From an uncultured Thermomicrobiales bacterium (GTDB lineage Bacteria > Chloroflexota > Chloroflexia > Thermomicrobiales > UBA6265), in NCBI GenBank assembly GCA_902806395.1, contig CADCWH010000046.1, forward strand, positions 1 through 17,518: 17,518 nucleotides of DNA. The letters are read 5' to 3'. Positions 1 through 9,231 of this stretch are shown here, one piece after another. The notes beneath the pieces are model-generated. The model saw only the letters and a program-made list of their open reading frames with translations. It did not search any database and had not been told where the DNA came from. Both the position numbers and the translations under genes were made by a program. Position 1 is the first letter of the stretch; each line of letters starts with the position of its first letter.

Positions 1-22
1 AGAGACAACGCCTACCAGCGTC

Positions 23-137
23 CAACAGAGATCCTTCCACGTGGGAGACCGCGACCGATCGGGACATCACCCTTGGTGACGGCCCGGTCGCGGGACAACG
101 CGGCAGACCGGTGGCCCGGCCGCGACGGTCAAGTATA
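23..137 (-). promoter_or_regulatory. Possible leftward promoter and structured leader
   Basis: On the minus strand a TATACT hexamer (132-137) is followed by a nested stem-loop: outer arms CCGCGACCG (49-57) and CGGTCGCGG (85-93), inner arms 67-71 and 75-79. After that comes a purine-rich GGAAGGA (32-38). A TTG at 25-23, or an in-frame GTG at 40-38, opens a frame that runs off the window without a stop. There is no good -35. This could be the 5' leader of a gene lying to the left, but the coding part is too short to identify. Confidence 0.2.
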
Positions 138-346
138 GCGCATGTATTCATTCATCCATCGACCACACTTGCTCATCTTGCTCATCTCGTTGTTGGCGAT
201 GATGCCGTTTCACGGTCTCGTCCCGACGTGAGCCCGCCGCTCGCTCCGAGCCACGAAGATACGGGCGTGCTCACCCTTCCGTCGTTTACCCAATCCCTAT
301 GCCTCCTCACCTTGCCCATCACATTCGTTCGCCTGGCGAACCCCGT

Positions 347-380
347 CTCGTAGGGGCGTAGCAAGCGGCGCCCCTACGAG
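347..380. repeat. 12-bp inverted repeat, possible dispersed palindrome
   Basis: The arms CTCGTAGGGGCG (347-358) and CGCCCCTACGAG (369-380) are perfectly complementary around a 10-base loop. No T tract follows on either strand, so a terminator is unlikely. GTAGGGGCG-type palindromes are the kind that recur between genes in some Chloroflexota and cyanobacterial genomes. Whether this one is repeated elsewhere cannot be seen from a single window. Confidence 0.5.
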
Positions 381-841
381 GCCATGTGCCCAACGGTCTC
401 CTTCTCGCCATCGATACGACACCGATGTGCCGAGATAGCACACCGGTGTTGACTCCTGGGTGATCGACAACCGTTGATGCTCAAACGGTCACCGGCGTCG
501 TGCGGGCGGTTCGGCCAACGCCCCGTGGGCAGGCAGAGAGTGCGTCCCGGCTGGCCCCGGTCACCCACGCCACCGCTGCCCCGTTCGATACCCCGCCCCC
601 CTTCTCACTCAGCACACCGATGCCAGTGTGGTCCCCGTCCCGATCGTCTTCCGAGACGGTCGCCCTCACGGGAACCCGACCGCCCTGCTGGCCCCACGCA
701 CCGACGGGCGGACCGGCGGGTGCGGCGGCGCGTCCTTCCCGACCCCTGGTGGCGCGATCGCCCGGGACCCTGGCCACCCCCGACCGGGTAATGGCGCCAC
801 GACTACGGGGGCGCCTGCCGCCTGACCCCGCCACTCCATCG

Positions 842-868
842 TTAGCACTCCCCCTTGAAGAGTGCTAA
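842..868 (+). promoter_or_regulatory. CIRCE operator (HrcA binding site)
   Basis: TTAGCACTC (842-850), nine bases, then GAGTGCTAA (860-868) is an exact match to the CIRCE consensus. The repressor HrcA binds this element upstream of groESL and dnaK operons and releases it when GroEL is occupied by unfolded protein. It lies 134 bases before groES, so the operon is almost certainly under heat-inducible HrcA control. hrcA itself is not in the window. Confidence 0.97.
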
Positions 869-883
869 TCGCTATGGTAGATT
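855..883 (+). promoter_or_regulatory. groESL promoter overlapping CIRCE
   Basis: TTGAAG (855-860) and TAGATT (878-883), spaced 17 bases, form a plausible housekeeping promoter. The -35 lies inside the CIRCE spacer and right arm, so bound HrcA would block polymerase directly. The resulting leader of roughly 110 bases contains a small GC-rich stem (907-912 with 925-930). The -10 match is moderate. Confidence 0.55.
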
Positions 884-1002
884 GGTCCTGCCAATGAGGC
901 TGGTTCGGCGGGTGGCGCGCGACGCCCGCCCGATGGGTCCGGAGACGGGCCACGACAGTGATGTGCCGCGCGGCAGGCATTGATGAAGGAGAGTAGGGAA
1001 CG

Positions 1003-1326
1003 ATGGCGACGAACACCAACGGCACGGCCGTGGCGGCCAAGCTGCGCCCCCTCGGGGACCGGCTCGTGGTCAAGCCCGCGACTCGGGAAGAGACCACCAA
1101 GAGCGGCATCGTCTTGCCGGACACTGCCAAGGAGAAGCCGCAGCGCGGTACCGTTCTGGCCGTCGGCGAGGGCCGCCGCGACGAGGATGGCGATCGCATC
1201 CCGATGGATGTCAAGGCCGGTGATGCCGTCCTGTTCGCCAAGTACGCCGGCACCGAGTTCAAGCTCGAGGACGAGGACCTGCTGATCCTCTCCGAGAAGG
1301 ATGTCCTGGCCGTCGTCACCGACTAG
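1003..1326 (+). CDS. groES: Co-chaperonin GroES (Cpn10)
   Basis: The product is 107 residues, slightly longer than the usual 94-100. It forms the heptameric lid of the GroEL folding chamber in the cytoplasm. The core begins at residue 14 with [12 protein letters not shown], preceded by a polar extension of about 12 residues. The mobile loop that docks on GroEL spans about residues 28-44, with the hydrophobic tripeptide IVL at 36-38. The C-terminal part contains [16 protein letters not shown], as expected for the family. AAGGAG at 986-991 supports the ATG. groEL follows after 65 bases in the same operon, under the CIRCE element. Confidence 0.97.
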   Translation: MATNTNGTAVAAKLRPLGDRLVVKPATREETTKSGIVLPDTAKEKPQRGTVLAVGEGRRDEDGDRIPMDVKAGDAVLFAKYAGTEFKLEDEDLLILSEKDVLAVVTD

Positions 1327-1376
1327 GGCCAACCCTAGCCCCGGCCAACCCCGCTTGACACGTCATCGACACCTAG

Positions 1377-3023
<1,647 letters not shown>

Positions 3024-3082
3024 GACGGATTCGTCCCCGGCCAGTAGGGGCCGGTGACCCGCCCCGATGTCGAGACGAACTC

Positions 3083-3114
3083 AGAGGGACCGCGCCACCC
3101 GGCGCGGTCCCTCT
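3083..3114 (+). terminator. Stem-loop terminator after groEL
   Basis: AGAGGGACCGCGCC (3083-3096) and GGCGCGGTCCCTCT (3101-3114) form a perfect 14-bp stem with a four-base loop, 60 bases after the groEL stop. No long T run follows, so it may act with other factors. It lies between convergent genes and could also limit read-through from the ferredoxin gene. Confidence 0.75.
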
Positions 3115-3449
3115 GGCCGTTAATACGTCCCGCCGGGAAGCCAGATAACGAGGTAGGGGAGGACCCGGTGTCCTTCCGGCGCTCGCCAAACGAACTGTCC
3201 GATATGTTCGGACCCTGATCCTGAACACCCGATCGTCCGGCGACCGTCACCATGGGAGCCACTGGCGTGGCATGAACGGTATCCCGATGATGGGTCGGAA
3301 GTCATCGAATCCCCGGCAATCATCGGAACGATGCGTCGTCGGATCCCGGAGGACACGAGGTCCCCCCATCGACTCCGATCAAATACTGCGGCTGCACGGG
3401 AGCAGGTCTAACGAGCCGCGACGCGTTGGGCGTCACGGCGCCGACAGGT
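3115..3449. other. Gap between groEL terminator and ferredoxin gene
   Basis: About 335 bases lie between the convergent ends of groEL and the ferredoxin gene. Short open frames exist on both strands, but none has a recognisable protein pattern or a good ribosome site. I see no RNA gene or repeat here. Confidence 0.5.
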
Positions 3450-3737
3450 TCACTCCGACTCGTCGTCCGGCTTCTCTCCAAACATCGGGGTCAAGATCTG
3501 CGGGAAGACTCGCCGCCCGTACTGCTCGATGATGATCGCCTGCGTCGGGCAGGCCCGCGCCCCGGCGAATAGCTGCTCCGGCGTTGCGCTCGCCAAGTCC
3601 TCGACGTAGGCCACGCCCGTTTCCTCGTCGAGGACATAGACTCCCGGCGCCACCGTCGTGCACTTCGCATTCGCGATGCACCGCTTCGGGTCGATCCGCA
3701 CCTTGATCCCGCTCGGCGCCTCTCCCGTACCACCCAT
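3450..3737 (-). CDS. Small single-cluster ferredoxin, three cysteines
   Basis: The 95-residue product resembles the short [3Fe-4S]/[4Fe-4S] ferredoxins that often serve cytochrome P450s or other oxidoreductases. Motifs are CIANAKC (Cys20, Cys26) and CP at Cys63, followed by TQAI. These are the only three cysteines. The central position of the first motif, which is Cys in ordinary [4Fe-4S] ferredoxins, is Asn23. That favours a [3Fe-4S] cluster or a [4Fe-4S] cluster with a non-Cys ligand. The segment VAPGVYVLDEETG is typical of this subgroup, and the tail is acidic. GGGAG about seven bases upstream supports the ATG. No P450 or reductase lies nearby, so the partner is unknown. A heptamer array sits about 150 bases upstream. 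Confidence 0.9.
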   Translation of the reverse strand: MGGTGEAPSGIKVRIDPKRCIANAKCTTVAPGVYVLDEETGVAYVEDLASATPEQLFAGARACPTQAIIIEQYGRRVFPQILTPMFGEKPDDESE

Positions 3738-3885
3738 CAGCGCTCCCGTCCTACGTGGGCAATCGATCAGATTCGATCCGACTCGTCACCCGGCGCGAGT
3801 TTGCCGCGCGGCGTCCGAGCCGACGTGGTCCGCTCCGGTCATCCCGAGGCAGCGGCCTACCCTCCCGACGGCGCTCATACTCACT

Positions 3886-3945
3886 CTGCCGACTGCCGAC
3901 TGCCGACTGCCGACTGCCGACTGCCGACTGCCGACTGCCGACTGC
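3886..3945. repeat. Tandem heptamer array (CTGCCGA), 8.6 copies
   Basis: Eight exact copies of CTGCCGA (3886-3941) are followed by a partial CTGC. On the minus strand this reads as repeats of TCGGCAG. It begins six bases beyond the 3' end of tRNA-Leu(TAA) and lies 149 bases upstream of the ferredoxin start on the same strand. It is not inside a credible gene. The perfect identity of the copies suggests recent slippage. Confidence 0.97.
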
Positions 3946-3951
3946 ATCAGG

Positions 3952-4032
3952 TACGGACGGCGGGATTCGAACCCGCACGAGTCGCCTCCGCGGTGTTTAA
4001 GACCGCTGCGTCTGCCATTCCGCCACGTCCGC
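3952..4032 (-). tRNA. tRNA-Leu (anticodon TAA)
   Basis: On the minus strand the acceptor arm GCGGACG pairs with CGTCCGT (one G-T pair) and the discriminator is A. The anticodon stem GCGGT/ACCGC encloses the loop CTTAAAC with anticodon TAA. A class II variable arm and the T-arm with GGTTCGAATCC are present. CCA is not encoded (the next bases are CCT). No strong promoter is evident directly upstream; it lies 143 bases downstream of tRNA-Gly, beyond that gene's terminator. Confidence 0.95.
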
Positions 4033-4122
4033 CTAGTTATGGCTCATCCCCGCTGGGAGAGCGGTCCAAGGACTGCCTCATCCCACGACGTGGCCGCCGG
4101 GAATGCTACCCGAAAACGCGAA

Positions 4123-4142
4123 ACGGACCCGGTTGGGTCCGT
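4123..4142 (-). terminator. Rho-independent terminator for tRNA-Gly
   Basis: Read on the minus strand, an 8-bp stem ACGGACCC/GGGTCCGT with a four-base loop is followed by TTCGCGTTTTC. This is a stem plus a broken T tract about 35 bases past the tRNA-Gly 3' end. It implies tRNA-Gly is its own transcription unit. Confidence 0.7.
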
Positions 4143-4175
4143 GGCGATCGGCTGGGATGCTGGTGTCTGGATCGT

Positions 4176-4250
4176 TGGAGCGGAAGACGGGATTCGAACC
4201 CGCGACCTTCTCCTTGGCAAGGAGATGCTCTACCGCTGAGCCACTTCCGC
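4176..4250 (-). tRNA. tRNA-Gly (anticodon GCC), CCA encoded
   Basis: The acceptor arm GCGGAAG/CTTCCGC has discriminator T and an encoded CCA (4178-4176). The anticodon stem TCTCC/GGAGA holds loop TTGCCAA, anticodon GCC. The D-arm GGCTCAGCGGTAGAGC and T-arm GGGTTCGAATCCC are standard. U73 is the normal glycine identity base. Confidence 0.97.
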
Positions 4251-4260
4251 GTGTTGGGGG

Positions 4261-4290
4261 AGTGTACCGACCCCCGTGCCCGGACGTCAA
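4261..4290 (-). promoter_or_regulatory. Promoter of tRNA-Gly
   Basis: On the minus strand, TTGACG (4285-4290) and TACACT (4261-4266) are spaced 18 bases, ending 10 bases before the mature tRNA-Gly 5' end. Both hexamers are close to the housekeeping consensus. Confidence 0.7.
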
Positions 4291-4741
4291 GGTGTTCCCG
4301 TCCGCGATCGCCGTAGAGACACGGGCGTACCATCATGCTCGACCCCGGTGAGTTTGTTCCGATCATGACGTCTCCAAGAGGTCGCTGCCGGGCGTATCAG
4401 CCGCAGGCGAGGAACTAGATACCGCGACGGATGCCAAATGCGCCGGTCAGTTGGGGCACTGTTACCCCGCACCTCGAACGCACCGGAGCTGGAGCGTTAT
4501 TCGCTCGTGAGATGGCGACGGGCCCCACTCGGCCCATTCCCTGACCAGCCCTCGAGGCTTACCGTGGCTGTCCGACCCCCAGTGGGGCGTCCCCGGATTC
4601 CCCTCGGTCCTGCGCTTCGAGGCGAATTCGGCGATGGTACAGTATCTTCGCTGGATCCCCTGTCCGCTGACGCGCCATGGTGCCCACTCTGGGGTAGACC
4701 TGGTCCTGCCGTCTGTCGATCGGACCAGGAGCTCATGGACG
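4291..4741. other. Gap between tRNA-Gly and the MFS gene
   Basis: About 450 bases with no convincing gene. An open frame on the plus strand (4438-4947) and one on the minus strand (4497-4736) overlap each other and the transporter start, and show no family pattern. The MFS reading frame stays open back to 4634, but that part lacks a ribosome site and membrane character, so I treat it as leader. I found no riboswitch fold. Confidence 0.5.
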
Positions 4742-5971
4742 ATGATGGGCTATCACGCCAATATCTCCCGCTTCTACCTCTTCACGGCCCTGACGCGGTC
4801 CCTTCTGTGGATGCCCATCTGGATCGTCTTCTTCGAGCGGCGCGGACTCTCGCTCGGCCAGATCGGCGTGCTGGAGTTCATCGCGATCGTGCTGTTGGCG
4901 GTGTCCGAGGTGCCCACCGGCACCGTGGCCGATACCTGGGGTCGTAAGATCTCATTGGCCATCGGGGCCGCCATGCACGGCCTCGCCCTGCTGGGCCTGC
5001 TCACCGGGGTCCTCTCGCCGGTGTTCCTCGTGGCCTACTTCATCTGGGGAGTCTCGTTCGCATTCATCTCCGGTGCCGCGGAGGCGCTGGTCTACGACAG
5101 CCTGAAGGCGGACGGGCGAGCCGGTGATTTTGCCCATGTCGTCAGTCGCGGCGCGATCGTCGACCTGGCGGCGGGGGGACTCTCCGGCTTGGTGGGTGGT
5201 CTGGTCGCCGCCTACGACATGCGCTTGTGCTTCGTCCTCACCGCCGCCGCGTCGTTCGCCGGGGCCGTCGTCGCGCTCTCGTTCCGCGAGCCTCCGGTGG
5301 ACGACCCGGCGATCGATGGTGAGACAGGGCGGGCCAGCTATCGTGTCAACCTGATGCGTGGCGTCCGCATCGCCACGGGTACACCGCGGGTGCGGTACAT
5401 CACGCTGATCGGCGCCATGGTCAGCCTCTTCGTGACCCTGCTGACCATGACCGCCTTCCAGCCCTACGCGACCGAAGTGGGGCTCCCACTCTGGACGTTT
5501 GGCGGCGTCCTCCTCGGGATGCGATTGGGCGGTATCGCTGGCTCGTACCTCTCCGCGCCACTCGTCGGGTGGATGGGCCAAGAGCGATTCCTCGTCCTGG
5601 CGCCTCTGGTCATCGCCGGACTGCAACTCCTGGCCTGGCTCGGCGCTTCGCCGCAAGCGGTCGTCCTGTTCGCGGCCGCCGCGGCGGTCGGCGCGGCGGC
5701 CCGGCCCGTGCTGGCGGCGATGCTCAACGACGCCATCCCGAGCCGGCAACGCGCGACGATCATCTCGCTCCAGTCCCTAGTGGCCATGTTGGGGCTCGGT
5801 GTCGTCCAAATGGCACTGTTGACGATCGGCGAGCGTGCCAGCGTGGCGTTGGCAATCGGTCTCTCTGGAATCTTGATGGCCGGGGTCGCCGCACCGGTGC
5901 TGGCACTGCTGGCCCGCGTGGGTCCCGGAACGGACGTGCCTACGGACCCCGTCGTCACCAAAGCGGCATGA
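4742..5971 (+). CDS. Major facilitator superfamily transporter
   Basis: The 409-residue protein is hydrophobic throughout with a pattern consistent with 12 transmembrane helices, a cytoplasmic central loop at about 183-205, and a short polar tail. The loop between helices 2 and 3 carries the MFS signature GTVADTWGRK (60-69). GAAEALVYDSLK (111-122) matches the segment seen in drug-efflux-like MFS proteins. The substrate cannot be read from sequence. I chose ATG 4742 because AGGAG (4727-4731) sits 10 bases upstream; ATG 4745 is possible, and the open frame back to 4634 encodes a non-membrane, Arg/Pro-rich stretch unlike an MFS N-terminus. It stands alone and converges with the DUF1203 gene. Confidence 0.88.
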   Translation: MMGYHANISRFYLFTALTRSLLWMPIWIVFFERRGLSLGQIGVLEFIAIVLLAVSEVPTGTVADTWGRKISLAIGAAMHGLALLGLLTGVLSPVFLVAYFIWGVSFAFISGAAEALVYDSLKADGRAGDFAHVVSRGAIVDLAAGGLSGLVGGLVAAYDMRLCFVLTAAASFAGAVVALSFREPPVDDPAIDGETGRASYRVNLMRGVRIATGTPRVRYITLIGAMVSLFVTLLTMTAFQPYATEVGLPLWTFGGVLLGMRLGGIAGSYLSAPLVGWMGQERFLVLAPLVIAGLQLLAWLGASPQAVVLFAAAAAVGAAARPVLAAMLNDAIPSRQRATIISLQSLVAMLGLGVVQMALLTIGERASVALAIGLSGILMAGVAAPVLALLARVGPGTDVPTDPVVTKAA

Positions 5972-5975
5972 CCGC

Positions 5976-6002
5976 TCGCCGGGACGGTTTCGACCCCGGC
6001 GA
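5976..6002 (+). terminator. Weak stem-loop after the MFS gene
   Basis: TCGCCGGG (5976-5983) and CCCGGCGA (5995-6002) form an 8-bp stem with an 11-base loop, starting five bases after the transporter stop. There is no T tract, so it is only a possible terminator. Confidence 0.35.
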
Positions 6003-6127
6003 TCTCGGTTCGCCCCCCGGGTTCGGGAGAGCGTACGGAGGATCGGGCAACGGGCATGCGTGAGTGACGCGGCGTTGCTGCTCCTCGGAGGGGAGCCACC
6101 GGGGGATGGACGGGGTAGCGCCGCCTC

Positions 6128-6619
6128 TTAGGCGCGCACTACCCGGCAGGCGAAGCAGCCCCGGATCGCGAATCGGACATCGACGTGGGCGACTTGCGGT
6201 GAGGCCAGGAATCGTCCCACCGTCGCCTCGACATCCTCCGTCCTGCCCAGGGCCCCGTCGATGATGTCGCCGCCCGCATCGTAGGCCCGGAACGCCAGCG
6301 GACCGTCACCAAAGTAGCGATCCGGGTGATCGCCGCGTACCGGCAGCGTCGCCCGGTCGATCGGCGCCGTCTCCGGTTCTGCGAGCAGGAACACTGGCCC
6401 AAATTCCCGATACGGATTCGGTCCGGATCCCTCGAACGGCCCGTAGCTTGCCAGGATGACCTCCTCGCCCGGACGTGACCGCCGCAGCGCGTCCCGGCAT
6501 GGGTCGCCCCCCGCCGACACGAACCGCCGGACTGGCTGCCCCTGGGCATCGAGCCCCTGTTCCCGCACACGCGCCAGATACGCCTCCGGCAACGGCAAGA
6601 TCCGGATTCCCGTCTCCAT
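6128..6619 (-). CDS. DUF1203 family protein
   Basis: The 163-residue protein matches the DUF1203 pattern as I know it: an N-terminal 'RILPLP' segment, a Cys41 in GGDPCRDALRRSRPGEEVIL, a central GPFEGSGPNPYREFGPVFL (61-79), and the C-terminal GCFACRVVRA with Cys155 and Cys158. The three conserved cysteines could bind a metal or be redox active, but no function is established. GGAG (6628-6631, minus strand) lies 8 bases from ATG 6619; a GTG one codon earlier (6622) is an alternative start. It converges with the MFS gene and lies downstream of pdxY on the same strand, with a gap of about 285 bases, so co-transcription is unlikely. Confidence 0.82.
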   Translation of the reverse strand: METGIRILPLPEAYLARVREQGLDAQGQPVRRFVSAGGDPCRDALRRSRPGEEVILASYGPFEGSGPNPYREFGPVFLLAEPETAPIDRATLPVRGDHPDRYFGDGPLAFRAYDAGGDIIDGALGRTEDVEATVGRFLASPQVAHVDVRFAIRGCFACRVVRA

Positions 6620-6725
6620 CACCCAATCTCCGATCGCTCGTTTCCCGGTGTCGCGGTGCTCCCGAACACCCGGGGCCCCGACTCCCGCGTCCGGGACGCA
6701 TTCACAGCGTATGCTGCGGCGGCGC

Positions 6726-6767
6726 GGCGATCGTCACGATCATTGCGTTCAGAGTCTGGCGATCGTC
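6726..6767. repeat. Paired direct repeats, possible operator
   Basis: GGCGATCGTC occurs at 6726-6735 and 6758-6767, 32 bases apart (about three helical turns). The first copy is part of the 13-base palindrome GATCGTCACGATC (6729-6741) and the second of ATCGTCGAT (6762-6770). They lie 107-150 bases upstream of the DUF1203 start and beyond the pdxY stop. The arrangement resembles paired repressor sites, but chance is possible in GC-rich DNA. Confidence 0.3.
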
Positions 6768-6907
6768 GATGTCTAGATGACTCGCATGTGCCCCGCACGA
6801 TGCGCGACGCACATCCGTCGGACCCCGGGGTAGCCGTCACGAGGTGGCAATCTGTCGGCTTGACCTGGCCAACCGGCTCGTCGGTTCCGCCGATCGCCGA
6901 CTGACCA

Positions 6908-7759
6908 CTAACGGACCCGCCGCGCCGGGAAGCGATCCGGCGGCGAGGCGATCTGGTCCTGCGCCCCCACCAATTGGATCTCCCGCGCACCGCGCGCTGC
7001 CGTCAGCTCCAGCACCGCGAAGATGGACGAGGCCACCTTCGACAGGGCCACGTCCGGGTCTGCCTCCCGGCTCAGGTGGGCAAGCAACAGCGCCGACACG
7101 GCATCACCGGCCCCGTTGACCGAGACTGGCAACAGCGGCGTCTCCACCAGCCAGGCGCCGTCCTCGGCCACCAACAGCATCTCGACTACTCCCTCCCGGG
7201 CATCCTCCCGGACCAAGCTGGTCACCAGCACCACCCGGGGACCCATCGCCCGGACCCGGTCGGCGGCGACCAGGGCGTCGTCCAGCGTCGTCACCGTCCC
7301 TCCGGCGAGGAAGTTCAGTTCGAACTGGTTGGGAGTCACGATGTCCGCCGCCGGCACGGCGTGGTCGCGGAAGAACTCCGGGATGCCGGGGCGCACGAAG
7401 ACCCCGCGCCCGACGTCGCCGATCACCGGGTCGCAGCAGTAGGTCGCCGCCGGGTTCACCGCCCGTACTCGAGTCACCGCGTCGAGCACGACCCGGCCGA
7501 TCGACTCGTCCCCGAGGTATCCGCTCAGCACCGCGTCGCAGGATCCCAGTACCCCGCGATCGGCGATCCCCTCGATCACGTCGGCGATCTGGTCCGCCGG
7601 CAGCACCGGTCCCCGCCAGGCGCCATACCCGGTGTGGTTGCTGAAGTGGACCGTGTTCACCGGCCAGACCGTGATTCCCAATCGTTGCAGGGGAAAGGTC
7701 GCCGCGCTGTTGCCGACGTGCCCGTAGGCGACGGACGACTGGATCGAGAGGACATGCAT
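6908..7759 (-). CDS. pdxY: Pyridoxal/pyridoxamine kinase
   Basis: The 283-residue product belongs to the PdxY/PdxK branch of the ribokinase superfamily and phosphorylates pyridoxal in the vitamin B6 salvage pathway. It begins [20 protein letters not shown], the family's usual N-terminus. Also visible are HFSNHTGYG (38-46), SGYLGD (79-84), CDPVIGD (109-115), [12 protein letters not shown] (142-153), and the anion hole and catalytic base [15 protein letters not shown] (215-229, Asp219). I chose ATG 7759 because homologs start there and GGGAG lies 11 bases upstream; the frame stays open much further upstream, but only as antisense to the sulfurtransferase gene. It is divergent from that gene, with a 246-base gap. 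Confidence 0.93.
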   Translation of the reverse strand: MHVLSIQSSVAYGHVGNSAATFPLQRLGITVWPVNTVHFSNHTGYGAWRGPVLPADQIADVIEGIADRGVLGSCDAVLSGYLGDESIGRVVLDAVTRVRAVNPAATYCCDPVIGDVGRGVFVRPGIPEFFRDHAVPAADIVTPNQFELNFLAGGTVTTLDDALVAADRVRAMGPRVVLVTSLVREDAREGVVEMLLVAEDGAWLVETPLLPVSVNGAGDAVSALLLAHLSREADPDVALSKVASSIFAVLELTAARGAREIQLVGAQDQIASPPDRFPARRVR

Positions 7760-8005
7760 CGGACGATCTTCTCCCATGATCGCGCGGCGTCCAGCCCCAC
7801 GGCGGAGCCGTCCCAGCGCGGCGTAGGATAGTTCACCCGTCGCCCGGGGCGATCGGCCCGTCCCGATCGGTCGATGGGACGGGCCCGTCGCGGGGGCAGC
7901 GCACGAGAGCGCCCGGATCGCCACAGCCGGGTGCCATACTGCACCTGGTGATAGGAGCGGGGGACGGCCGTGTGTCATGGTGACGGAGAAAGGGAGTGGA
8001 GCCCC

Positions 8006-8983
8006 ATGGCAGGACAGCCTGACATCCCAATGGGAGACGATGCGGCCAGCGGCGGGGACCCCGAGAGATCCCCACGGACCCTTCCGGCCGCCCCCCTGAC
8101 GTTGCCCGATGCCCTGGTCGACGCCGACTGGCTCGCCGCCCACCTCGGTCATCCTGACCTCCGCGTCGTGGACATCCGGGGCTATGTCCGAACGACGGAT
8201 CTGGGTGAGGGTCGTCAGCAGGCCGATTACCTCGGGGCACGCGACGAGTACGAAGCCGGCCACATCCCCGGCGCCACCTACGTCGACTGGACCGCCGACA
8301 TCACTGATCCGGATGACCCGGTGCCCGTTCAGGTCGCCCCGCCCGATCGCTTCGCCCGGGCGATGGGGGAGCGCGGCATCGGGCCGCACAGCGTCGTGGT
8401 CGCCTACGATCACACCGGTGGCCACTTCGCGACCCGTCTCTGGTGGGCCCTGCGCTACCACGGCCACGAGGCCGTCGCCGTCCTCGACGGCGGTTGGGCC
8501 GACTGGGTCGCCTCGGGCCGTCCGGTCAGCACCGAGGACCCGACCTTCCCAATGGCCACATTCATCCCCCGCCTCGCCCCCGCCCTCCGCGCCGGAGTCG
8601 ATGACGTGGCCGCGACCGTGGCCGGCGCCGGTGGTCCGCGCCTCATCGACGCCCGCGACCGCGAGCAGTACACCGGCGCGACCCGGCGCGGCCCCCGCGG
8701 CGGGCACATCCCCGGCGCCATCCACCTGCCGGCCAAGTCCTTGATCGGGGCCGATGGCCGCTGGAAGCCTCTCGCGGAGCAGCGGAGCGTGGTCGAGGCG
8801 GCCGGCGTGGCCCCCGGTGACCCGGTCGTCGCCTACTGCAATGGCGGCGTCACCGCCACCGCCGTCCTCTTCTCCCTCCACCGTCTGGGCCACGGCGACG
8901 GCGCGAACTACGACGGCTCGTGGAACGAGTGGGGCGATCGCACCGACCTCCCGGTCGAGGAGGTCCCACCGGGGCCGGGGTAG
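8006..8983 (+). CDS. sseA: Sulfurtransferase, two rhodanese domains (SseA-like)
   Basis: The 325-residue protein has tandem rhodanese domains and transfers sulfur from thiosulfate or 3-mercaptopyruvate to acceptors such as cyanide or thiols. The N-terminal domain (about 35-175) is structural, with [21 protein letters not shown] and [14 protein letters not shown]. The C-terminal domain (about 195-315) carries [19 protein letters not shown] and the catalytic Cys278 in AYCNGGVTA, then YDGSWNEWG. The loop CNGGVT is nearer to the mercaptopyruvate-type CGSGVT than to rhodanese CRKGVT, but it does not settle substrate. ATG 8006 has AGGGAG (7991-7996) nine bases upstream; an upstream ATG at 7970 lacks this. 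About 33 unconserved residues precede the first domain. Confidence 0.9.
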   Translation: MAGQPDIPMGDDAASGGDPERSPRTLPAAPLTLPDALVDADWLAAHLGHPDLRVVDIRGYVRTTDLGEGRQQADYLGARDEYEAGHIPGATYVDWTADITDPDDPVPVQVAPPDRFARAMGERGIGPHSVVVAYDHTGGHFATRLWWALRYHGHEAVAVLDGGWADWVASGRPVSTEDPTFPMATFIPRLAPALRAGVDDVAATVAGAGGPRLIDARDREQYTGATRRGPRGGHIPGAIHLPAKSLIGADGRWKPLAEQRSVVEAAGVAPGDPVVAYCNGGVTATAVLFSLHRLGHGDGANYDGSWNEWGDRTDLPVEEVPPGPG

Positions 8984-9156
8984 GGTATTGCCGTCCGTTC
9001 GACTTCCGGCGAGGTGCCCCCGTTCCGGATTCCCCATGGGTCAAGACCGATAGTGCCCTGGGTGTCGGAGGGGGACACGGGTCGATGCTATCGAGCGATG
9101 GTGTGGCGACCGGCCGAGTCCGATCGTCCGCATCCACATCCCCGTCGAAAACGTGG

Positions 9157-9188
9157 AACGGGCTCCCCACGATCGTGGGGAGCCCGTT
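9157..9188 (-). terminator. Terminator of the Leu-Val-Phe tRNA operon
   Basis: AACGGGCTCCCCAC (9157-9170) and GTGGGGAGCCCGTT (9175-9188) form a perfect 14-bp stem around GATC, so the whole 32 bases are palindromic. On the minus strand CCACGTTTTC follows, a weak T tract. It lies 44 bases past tRNA-Phe. It may also stop read-through from the convergent sulfurtransferase gene. Confidence 0.75.
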
Positions 9189-9231
9189 GGGTCGAGTCCG
9201 TGAACTTTCGGCGCGGGGACCTACCCGATCA

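Larger units (their letters stand above)
1..841. other. Gene-free region upstream of groES
   Basis: I see no convincing protein gene in this stretch. The open frames are short, overlap on both strands, are rich in Pro/Arg/Ser and lack good ribosome sites, as expected from random GC-rich DNA. It does hold a nested inverted repeat (49-93), a leftward -10-like TATACT (132-137), a 12-bp inverted repeat (347-380) and an imperfect 12-bp inverted repeat (419-430 with 438-449, one mismatch). Confidence 0.6.

Noticed and set aside
3886..3945. Heptamer array as a CRISPR array or protein repeat
   Set aside because: Units are seven bases with no spacers, and the frames through it (repeats of the SRQSAVG type) have no start context or conserved flanks.
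3950..4260. tRNA cluster as a mobile-element attachment site
   Set aside because: No integrase, no second copy of a tRNA 3' end and no compositional shift are visible around either tRNA group.
4438..4947. A 169-residue open frame before and overlapping the MFS start
   Set aside because: It is out of frame with the transporter and Arg/Pro/Leu-rich, with no good ribosome site or recognisable domain.
7760..9037. Long upstream extension of the pdxY reading frame, giving a 709-residue protein
   Set aside because: The extension is antisense to the sulfurtransferase gene, has no recognisable domain, and the conserved PdxY start with a ribosome site lies at 7759.
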